From a virus, in the IMG/VR virus record IMGVR_UViG_3300038327_000100, positions 1-20,365 of that record: DNA of 20,365 bases. One strand, written 5' to 3'. Positions 5,958 to 11,441 of the stretch are shown piece after piece; position 1 is the first letter of the stretch; every line of letters starts with the position of its first letter. Position numbers and translations under genes: made by a program. The notes under the pieces are model-generated. The model did no database searches, had not been told where the DNA came from, and saw nothing but the letters and a program-made list of their open reading frames with translations.

Positions 5958-7172
5958 ATGACTCAAATCCGAACAATAGACGAACTTGAGGCACTTCATT
6001 ATGGATACAACCGCAATTTGTTGAGAAAGGCTGACGCCCCAGTAACAACATCAACAGCTGGCACATTCAACGCCATCTTTGGTGCATATGCATGGGCTCA
6101 ATTAAACCTTGAAGCCAACGCATTCGGAGTTCTCCCAAAATACCCTTGGGATAAATCTGGATGGAGGGTCATAACTGCAAAACCAACATTGAATACAACC
6201 AATGGTAATACTACCTTGGGTGGAACCAGTGAAGGTGGCAGTATAGCAGAAACCGTAAAACCAACACTACAAGAACTAGATGTACGTCCAAAGACAGCTC
6301 AGTTGCCTTTCAGTGCATCAGAAGTTATGGAGTGGTTGTCTACACATTCAAAAGACGACATTTGGGGAGGTCTCGGCTCACTCAGACTCTATATGGCAGT
6401 TCAACATAAGGAATTCCTTAATAGAATGCTACTTGCCGACGTAGAAAGTGAAGCAGCAGGTGCCAGTGCTAATAACGCTGGTAGTACAGACTTTGAATCA
6501 TTGGACAGAATTATTTCTTCCGATGCTGAAGAGGATGCATTAGGCGGAACATACACAGGTATGTACGACCCATGGGCTGCTAACGCAACTGTAGACAGAG
6601 ATTCTGGTACAGACTTTGACTGTACAGTAGAATCTGCTTCTGGTACAATTGGTACCGACGGAGTCCTTACTGACGACACTCTAAGAACTTTCCTCAGAAA
6701 GGTTAGAATCGCAGCAGGTAAAGACCCAAACGTTTTCCTAGGCTCTCACGAAGTCTACTCAGAAATACAAGGCTTGTACATGCCTTCAGTCCGTATCGCA
6801 AACCCTTACGGTGAAGCACTCGTACAAATCGACGTAAATGGTATCCAAACATTTAAGGGTACTGGAGTAGGAATTCATGTAGACTCTATCTATGGAATCC
6901 CATACATCCCAACCAAAGACGCCCCATCTGGTGGCGGAGATGAAGTTGGTAGACTATTTGCATTAGATACATCTGATGCAGAAGGTTATGGATACCCAAG
7001 ACTCGGAATTCAAGTCGCAATCCCAACCGAATACTATGAAGCAACTAGACGTTCACCTGGTTACCCATTCGTAAACAATGCATTTGTTGAGAAAGGTGTA
7101 TTCAGAACTATGGGCGAAACAGTTTGTAGACACTTCAAATCACAAGGTAAGATTAGAGATATCAAACTCTAG
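5958..7172 (+). CDS. Major capsid protein, HK97 fold
   Basis: This is the 404-residue shell subunit. It follows the protease-scaffold gene, as in HK97-type head modules. The segment at about 92-128 (GGSIAETVKPTLQELDVRPK then TAQLPFSASEVMEWLS) has the pattern of the E-loop and spine-helix region of HK97-fold capsid proteins. Residues 245-290 (LRTFLRKVRIAAGKDPNVFL and SHEVYSEIQGLYM) and the C-terminal 340-395 (LGIQVAIPTEYYEATRR, GVFRTMGETVCRHF) fit the A-domain and closing strands. The ATG follows the previous stop after one base, so it is translationally coupled. Codon choice favours C-ending codons (GAC, ATC, TAC, TTC) compared with the AT-ending tail genes, as expected for a highly expressed protein. 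A hairpin and T-run terminator follows at once. Confidence 0.85.
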   Translation: MTQIRTIDELEALHYGYNRNLLRKADAPVTTSTAGTFNAIFGAYAWAQLNLEANAFGVLPKYPWDKSGWRVITAKPTLNTTNGNTTLGGTSEGGSIAETVKPTLQELDVRPKTAQLPFSASEVMEWLSTHSKDDIWGGLGSLRLYMAVQHKEFLNRMLLADVESEAAGASANNAGSTDFESLDRIISSDAEEDALGGTYTGMYDPWAANATVDRDSGTDFDCTVESASGTIGTDGVLTDDTLRTFLRKVRIAAGKDPNVFLGSHEVYSEIQGLYMPSVRIANPYGEALVQIDVNGIQTFKGTGVGIHVDSIYGIPYIPTKDAPSGGGDEVGRLFALDTSDAEGYGYPRLGIQVAIPTEYYEATRRSPGYPFVNNAFVEKGVFRTMGETVCRHFKSQGKIRDIKL

Positions 7173-7198
7173 AATAAAATACTATATTTTATTTTTTT
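7173..7198 (+). terminator. Hairpin plus T-run terminator after the capsid gene
   Basis: The 9-nt arms AATAAAATA (7173-7181) and TATTTTATT (7185-7193) are perfect inverted repeats around the loop CTA, and the T-run continues to 7198. The element starts at the base after the capsid stop codon. Confidence 0.6.
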
Positions 7199-7201
7199 AA
7201 A

Positions 7202-7209
7202 TATATATA
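7202..7209 (+). promoter_or_regulatory. TATA box for the 130-aa head protein
   Basis: TATATATA is centred about 27.5 nt upstream of the ATG at 7233. It sits directly after the capsid terminator. Confidence 0.5.
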
Positions 7210-7232
7210 CAAGTATTTTCCTACACTTATTA

Positions 7233-7625
7233 ATGGCAATCACAGTCGCACAGAATTCAGACCATAAGAGTCTAACAGGAAAAACTCTAGCCGTTCAAGC
7301 AGAATTGACTTCCAAATTAAAGTCAGTTGTTGTCGATGTCACCTATGGTGCTTCAGACAATTATGCAACAAACGGTAATACAGTTGACCTTTCTTTGGGC
7401 GGTAGAATCAGTACAGTAATCGGAGCAGAAATTCTCCATGCTAATAAAGGTCTACTTTTGCAATACGCACCAGCAACAGCTGGAGCAGCAGCCACTGGAA
7501 AAGTTAAAGCTTATGGTCATACTCCAACAAGTGCAACAGCAACAGTTGTAGCACTTGAGGAACTAGATAACGCTGACACAGCAGTGAATAGTATGACTAT
7601 TCGCGTTCGTGTAACAGGTTTCTAA
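7233..7625 (+). CDS. Putative capsid decoration protein
   Basis: This 130-residue protein is Ala/Thr/Val-rich with alternating beta-strand patterns (LKSVVVDVTYGAS, GKVKAYGHTPTSATATVVAL, NSMTIRVRVTGF) and no cysteine. I do not recognise the sequence family. A small beta-rich protein directly after the major capsid gene is typically a decoration or head-stabilising protein that sits on the outer capsid. It has its own leaderless promoter and a T-rich terminator, so it can be made at a separate level from the capsid protein. Confidence is high that it is a gene and moderate for the role. Confidence 0.7.
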   Translation: MAITVAQNSDHKSLTGKTLAVQAELTSKLKSVVVDVTYGASDNYATNGNTVDLSLGGRISTVIGAEILHANKGLLLQYAPATAGAAATGKVKAYGHTPTSATATVVALEELDNADTAVNSMTIRVRVTGF

Positions 7626-7627
7626 CC

Positions 7628-7639
7628 TTTTTTTCTTTT
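7628..7639 (+). terminator. T-rich terminator
   Basis: T7-C-T4 lies just after the stop codon at 7623-7625, with no hairpin. This is the form of intrinsic archaeal terminator, and it precedes a new TATA box. Confidence 0.5.
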
Positions 7640-7647
7640 AATAATAC

Positions 7648-7655
7648 TTATATAT
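7648..7655 (+). promoter_or_regulatory. TATA box for the 89-aa head protein
   Basis: TTATATAT is centred 24.5 nt upstream of the ATG at 7676. Confidence 0.5.
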
Positions 7656-7675
7656 TATACTCATTATCAATATTT

Positions 7676-7945
7676 ATGGTTGAACTTAATCACAATGTAG
7701 TTAATATCAATTCAGATACCTTGATCAAAGGTGCTCACGGTGTAATTGTTGCTGTCAAAGTAATGAAGGCAGGTTCAAGTGGGGCTAAGATTGAACTAAG
7801 AAACGGTACAACTGGTTCCGCAGCTGTCGAGTTTACAGTCTTTGGAGAGGATGTCCAGGACTTGGGAAGCATTAACAGACGATTTGAAGCAGGTATATAT
7901 GCAGATGTCACAGGATCAGCAGAATATCTAATAATATTTAAATAG
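7676..7945 (+). CDS. Small beta-rich structural protein
   Basis: This 89-residue protein is predicted to be nearly all beta strand (GVIVAVKVMKAG, GAKIELRNGTTG, AVEFTVFGED, GIYADVTGSAEYLIIFK). This is the pattern of small jelly-roll or Ig-like accessory proteins found beside capsid genes in many marine tailed viruses. The family is not identified. A second decoration protein or a head fibre is the likely role. It has its own leaderless promoter. Its last codons and stop (TTT AAA TAG) double as the TATA box of the following connector gene. Confidence 0.65.
   Translation: MVELNHNVVNINSDTLIKGAHGVIVAVKVMKAGSSGAKIELRNGTTGSAAVEFTVFGEDVQDLGSINRRFEAGIYADVTGSAEYLIIFK
7931..7944 (+). promoter_or_regulatory. 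Extended TATA box for the connector gene
   Basis: ATAATATTTAAATA contains TTTAAATA at 7937-7944, centred 25.5 nt before the ATG at 7966. It overlaps the end of the upstream coding sequence. The same 14-mer occurs before the tail tube and glycine-rich fibre genes. Confidence 0.65.
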
Positions 7946-7965
7946 AAAGCAACGCTTATATATTC

Positions 7966-8607
7966 ATGGCAACTCCTGTTTACTGTACCGTCGCTGATGT
8001 ATCCGATTTTCTACGTGTTCCTATCACTGCTACTACTACTCCAAACAAGACTCAGGTCACGAAACTCATAAATCGAAAGGAGGAGGAACTTGACAGAAGA
8101 ATGGGACATGCATGGAGAAGCAAGACAAAGACAAAAGAACTTCACGATTTACCTTTACTTTACACTTTTGGATGGGGTACTCCTATCTTCCTTCAACACA
8201 GGAACATATACGAATTTGATGTAGACCAGGGTGACAAGATCGAGATTTGGGAAGGTGCAGCTTCAAACTGGACAAACATCCTTGGAAACGAGTCATGGTA
8301 TGATGTAAATTATGAAAGAGGTACAGTACATCTCAGAGGTTATATTTTTTCCATACTCAGAAAAAACAGATGTAGAGTAACATATCGTTACGGTGGAGAA
8401 AACTTTGCAGGTGATACTGAAATTCCATATGATATTCAGGACTGTGTTGTAAAAATGGTTGCAATGGAAATTATGAACACCAGTTTCAGAATGGATACAA
8501 TACCAATGGGTGGAGAAGGTATCAATATAGGTCAGGTTAAACGTGAATGGCGTGAAGACATCGAGAAATGTATCAATAATAGAAGAGAAATCTTCGTGAT
8601 CCCTTGA
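7966..8607 (+). CDS. Head-tail connector (adaptor) protein
   Basis: This 213-residue protein fits the HK97 gp6/SPP1 gp15 type of adaptor ring that docks under the portal. The N-terminus (TVADVSDFLRVPIT, then a helix with INRKEEELDRRMGHAWR) matches the helical opening of these proteins. The middle has an inserted beta region (IYEFDVDQGDKIEIWEG, ESWYDVNYERGTVHL). A late helix carries IQDCVVKMVAMEIMNTSFR. The length exceeds the roughly 100-150 residues of bacterial adaptors because of that insert. Synteny (after capsid and decoration, before neck and tail tube) supports the call. The start is leaderless. The stop TGA overlaps the TTG start of the next gene. Confidence 0.65.
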   Translation: MATPVYCTVADVSDFLRVPITATTTPNKTQVTKLINRKEEELDRRMGHAWRSKTKTKELHDLPLLYTFGWGTPIFLQHRNIYEFDVDQGDKIEIWEGAASNWTNILGNESWYDVNYERGTVHLRGYIFSILRKNRCRVTYRYGGENFAGDTEIPYDIQDCVVKMVAMEIMNTSFRMDTIPMGGEGINIGQVKREWREDIEKCINNRREIFVIP

Positions 8608-9365
8608 CACTTGGTGCTGATTTAATACTACAGGGACATTCTCTAGGTGGTGTAAAAGGTGGTATTACTAAACATGTTAGAAAATTAACTGATAGTAAGA
8701 TTGGATTTATTGAAGTATTAGAAGAAGCTATATTTATGAAAAAATCAAATGATTTAAGTTTCGTTAGGGAATATTATAATAAAAGAGGATATACAAAGAA
8801 TGCTGTAAATCTTATAACTAAAGGAATGGAAGATGATGATAAAATAGAAGATAAAGAATTTAGACAGGTGTTAGAAATAAATGAGAATGCAAACATTCCT
8901 GCTGGAACATGGGTAAATTGGAGTTCATTAAATTTATGGGTAGAGAGTCAATGGATAGGTGATAACTTACATGTTGTTTCAAGTGCATATGCTGACTATT
9001 CTAGTAAAATAAGAGAAAGAAATTTACATAGGAAAAGAACAAAACATAGTTACGAGAGATATACATATGATAAAAAATACCAACCAAAGTTCGATGATTT
9101 AGGTAACCAAATATTTAAAGCATTAGACAAAAAATCAATAAAATCATTTGAAGAATTTTTAGATGATTTCTTATCAGGTGTGACATTTGCAATACAAAGA
9201 AACATACATGACAATGGTTCAAAACAACATTATAAGACATATACTGATAAGGAGACTGGAGTATTAATTAAAATTCAACATTTTAATGGTTCTGAACACT
9301 GGATGGCACCACATTATAAGGAACTTTATAAACATGTAGACGAAGAGGGAATGGAATGGGAATAG
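8604..9365 (+). CDS. Neck or tail-completion protein, family uncertain
   Basis: This is a 253-residue protein between the connector and the putative tail terminator, where tailed phages keep head-closure and tail-completion (HK97 gp10-like) genes. Only weak resemblance is visible: a central NLHVVSSAYADYSSKIRER stretch, as in gp10-like proteins, and charged helices on both sides. The C-terminus is rich in His, Tyr and Trp. The start is taken as TTG 8604, overlapping the previous TGA stop (TTGA). The next in-frame ATG is only at residue 45, which would lose a conserved-looking N-terminus. Codon use is clearly more A/T-ending than in the connector gene, suggesting lower expression or separate acquisition. 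Confidence 0.6.
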   Translation: MTLGADLILQGHSLGGVKGGITKHVRKLTDSKIGFIEVLEEAIFMKKSNDLSFVREYYNKRGYTKNAVNLITKGMEDDDKIEDKEFRQVLEINENANIPAGTWVNWSSLNLWVESQWIGDNLHVVSSAYADYSSKIRERNLHRKRTKHSYERYTYDKKYQPKFDDLGNQIFKALDKKSIKSFEEFLDDFLSGVTFAIQRNIHDNGSKQHYKTYTDKETGVLIKIQHFNGSEHWMAPHYKELYKHVDEEGMEWE

Positions 9366-9781
9366 CAGTATACGATGTAATTGATGATTTCATTAATATG
9401 ATTAATGATAATTGGGGATCAGCAGGAGATGCTGGGATTACTCCTAGACTAGAGAAAGTATGGGAAGAAAAAAAGGTAGGGTTTGTTGATGATCGTAGAG
9501 ATATAGTTGTAGTTGAACCAGTAGATGAATCTATAAAATATTTTGGATTATACGGTTCAGATTTCTTACATTCACCGCTAATCAAGGTGGATATAAGATC
9601 ATATCAGGATTCTGTCAGACATAACGATATAGTCAATGAAATATCACGAATTATAAAGTCTCAGATAAGACGAACAGGGTATGTTGACGTCAGGGTAATG
9701 TCAAGCAAATCCCTTAACAGTCTTTATCGTAATTTGTTCAGACATGTATTGGAAGTAAGATATAGGAAACTTAACCCTTAA
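9356..9781 (+). CDS. Putative tail terminator or neck protein
   Basis: This 141-residue alpha/beta protein has an N-terminal helix (YDVIDDFINMINDNW), a strand with DRRDIVVVEP, then DFLHSPLIKVDIRSY and a long helix (HNDIVNEISRIIKSQIRR). It ends with a strand that repeats a valine-rich pattern (VLEVRYRKL). This order fits tail terminator proteins of the lambda gpU type, which cap the tail tube before joining the head. The gene also sits immediately before the tail tube, the usual position. The ATG at 9356 overlaps the last codons of the preceding gene. No TATA box is seen, so it is co-transcribed from the connector promoter. Confidence 0.55.
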   Translation: MGIAVYDVIDDFINMINDNWGSAGDAGITPRLEKVWEEKKVGFVDDRRDIVVVEPVDESIKYFGLYGSDFLHSPLIKVDIRSYQDSVRHNDIVNEISRIIKSQIRRTGYVDVRVMSSKSLNSLYRNLFRHVLEVRYRKLNP

Positions 9782-9794
9782 TAATATTTAAATA
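9781..9794 (+). promoter_or_regulatory. Extended TATA box for the tail tube gene
   Basis: ATAATATTTAAATA overlaps the last base of the upstream stop codon. TTTAAATA is centred 23.5 nt before GTG 9814 and 32.5 nt before ATG 9823, which favours the GTG start. Confidence 0.6.
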
Positions 9795-9813
9795 CTAATA
9801 CGCTATCTAATAA

Positions 9814-10836
9814 GTGAGTAAAATGGTTCGAACTGGTGCTAATAGTTATCTTAAATATGGATGGGAAACAACGTTTGCCACAAAATCTAGTTCCATGACC
9901 AAGCCATTTGGTCTACAACAGTCAGTAGGTAACTGGTCTGTAAATAACTCTAGAAAAGACCTCAGAAAATTAGGTCAAATTGAAAGAGAGGCATTCGCAT
10001 ATGGTCAACAGAATGGTTCTTTATCAGTAGATTTTGTACTATCAAATCCTTGGGTTTTTAAAGCATTATACGGAACACCTTCAACAACAGGCTCTGCATC
10101 AGATTTTACACATACTTATCCTCATGCATCAAACGGACAACCAAAAACTGTTCAGCCTATCTCATGTGAGATTGGATTCCAGGCAGAAGACGCAACAAAT
10201 GCAACAGTAGTAAGAAGTATGTTAGGTGGAGTTTTAACAGGATTAAATATCAGTACAGCAGTAGATGATTTAGTTAATGTTTCAGCTGATATCACTTATG
10301 GAAGTGAAGCAGATCCATCAAATACAGTTTCAGATTTCGATACATCCCCACCAGCAGATGATATTAATTTTCCTTATACATTCGCACATGGATCATTAAA
10401 ATGGTATAACGGTTCATCATTGGCAACAGTAGCAGAAGTACAAAGTGTCAGTGTTGCATTTACACAAAACGTCAATCTATTATACAGAATTGGATCACAT
10501 AAAGCAACCGCAGCATATAGACAAGGGTTTGACATTAACGGTTCATTCCAAGCCTCATGGAAAGATGATGCAATGTTTAAACAATTATTAAACCAAATTG
10601 AAACTACTCCAACAACAGAAATTTACTCTGGTTCAAACACCGCATTAGAATTAAAATTCACTAATGGAGCAAGTGGTGCATCTGAGAAAACAATTACAAT
10701 GAATATTTATGGTGTTGCAATAGATAGTCAATCTGTTGATGGTATTAGACCAGTAGACCCAGTATTTGAAACAATTAACTGGGAAGCAAGAGGTGCAACA
10801 ATCATCGCAAATAACAGTATAACAACTGCATTATAG
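9814..10836 (+). CDS. Major tail tube protein
   Basis: Hexameric rings of this 340-residue protein form the tail tube. The N-terminus (GANSYLKYGWETTFATKSSS, then a FGLQQSVGNWSVNNSRKD stretch) is characteristic of siphovirus tail tube proteins. Repeated beta hairpins follow, such as NGSLSVDFVLSNPWVFKALYG and SVSVAFTQNVNLLYRIGSHK, with GFDINGSFQASWKDD. The chaperone pair and tape measure genes follow, which confirms the role. No second large tube or sheath gene is present, so the tail is probably non-contractile. The start is GTG 9814 by TATA spacing; ATG 9823 is possible. Confidence 0.8.
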   Translation: MSKMVRTGANSYLKYGWETTFATKSSSMTKPFGLQQSVGNWSVNNSRKDLRKLGQIEREAFAYGQQNGSLSVDFVLSNPWVFKALYGTPSTTGSASDFTHTYPHASNGQPKTVQPISCEIGFQAEDATNATVVRSMLGGVLTGLNISTAVDDLVNVSADITYGSEADPSNTVSDFDTSPPADDINFPYTFAHGSLKWYNGSSLATVAEVQSVSVAFTQNVNLLYRIGSHKATAAYRQGFDINGSFQASWKDDAMFKQLLNQIETTPTTEIYSGSNTALELKFTNGASGASEKTITMNIYGVAIDSQSVDGIRPVDPVFETINWEARGATIIANNSITTAL

Positions 10837-10842
10837 ATAGAC

Positions 10843-10850
10843 TTTTATAC
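10843..10850 (+). promoter_or_regulatory. TATA box for the tail chaperone gene
   Basis: TTTTATAC is centred 25.5 nt before the ATG at 10872. Confidence 0.5.
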
Positions 10851-10871
10851 AACTATTTTACATATATTTGT

Positions 10872-11210
10872 ATGACTATAAAGAAATTTACAATAGATTA
10901 TAAAGGTAAAAAAGAACCTATAGAATATGACGATGATATGTCATTCGGAGTATTTGAGAAAATCATTAGAGAATGTGCAGATATTTCAGATGAATCTAAA
11001 ATGTTAACAAATGTTCAAGGATATAGAAAAGCTATATTATTAAATGCTTTAACAAAAGCACCATTTGAAATTACTGAGGAAGGAATAGAAAAAGTGGGTT
11101 ATAAAATATTATTAAAAATAGCAGATAAGGTGGTGGCATCATACCCTTTAGGGGATTATTTGAGCCAGACGATGAAGCCATTCGAAGACTCACCTCTTAC
11201 GATAAACTAA
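10872..11210 (+). CDS. Tail assembly chaperone, G-type product
   Basis: This is the unshifted 112-residue product. It lies between the tail tube and tape measure genes, the fixed position of the gpG chaperone that coats the tape measure during tail assembly. Its composition (MTIKKFTIDYKGKKEPIEYD, then helical segments FGVFEKIIREC and LLNALTKAPFEITEEGIEKV) fits the small alpha/beta tail chaperones. A slippery heptamer 60 bases before the stop allows part of the ribosomes to continue in the -1 frame. The start is ATG with a TATA box. Confidence 0.7.
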   Translation: MTIKKFTIDYKGKKEPIEYDDDMSFGVFEKIIRECADISDESKMLTNVQGYRKAILLNALTKAPFEITEEGIEKVGYKILLKIADKVVASYPLGDYLSQTMKPFEDSPLTIN

Positions 11211-11440
11211 AATATCAAATCTACGCTGCAACTGCATCCCAATTCGGGTGGGATAAGGAACAGACAGATAGACAACCTTGGCAATATCTAAAGAATACAA
11301 TGATTACATATAAACAAGAAATGAGTAATGCTATGGGTAATAAGAGGGTTAATACAACTCCAATAGGCGATCAAAGAGTAGCAAAACCTAGGAAGAAATC
11401 CAAGAGAAATTTAAATAATAGGAAAAGTCTTATAAAGTAG
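10872..11440 (+). CDS. Tail assembly chaperone G-T frameshift fusion
   Basis: Reading the zero frame to 11150 and then shifting -1 gives a 189-residue fusion. The shifted frame has no stop from about 11129 to 11438 and no start codon in its useful part, so it makes sense only as an extension. After the shift it reads RGLFEPDDEAIRRLTSYDK, a middle with FGWDKEQTDRQPWQYLKNTM typical of T domains, and a basic tail (KPRKKSKRNLNN). The T part recruits tail tube protein to the tape measure in lambda-like phages. The fusion ends two bases before the tape measure ATG, and the tape measure TATA box lies within its 3' end. The heptamer and synteny support the call; the frameshift itself is inferred. Confidence 0.75.
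11144..11150 (+). promoter_or_regulatory. -1 frameshift slippery heptamer
   Basis: The zero-frame reading is C CCT TTA, which fits X XXY YYZ. After the slip the codons read CCC and TTT. AAGGTGGTGG at 11127-11136, partly complementary to the 3' end of 16S rRNA, lies just upstream and may act as a stimulator. No convincing downstream stem or pseudoknot is visible by eye. Confidence 0.7.
11410..11417 (+). promoter_or_regulatory. TATA box for the tape measure gene
   Basis: TTTAAATA inside the 3' end of the T reading frame is centred 28.5 nt before the ATG at 11442. Confidence 0.5.
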
Positions 11441-11441
11441 T

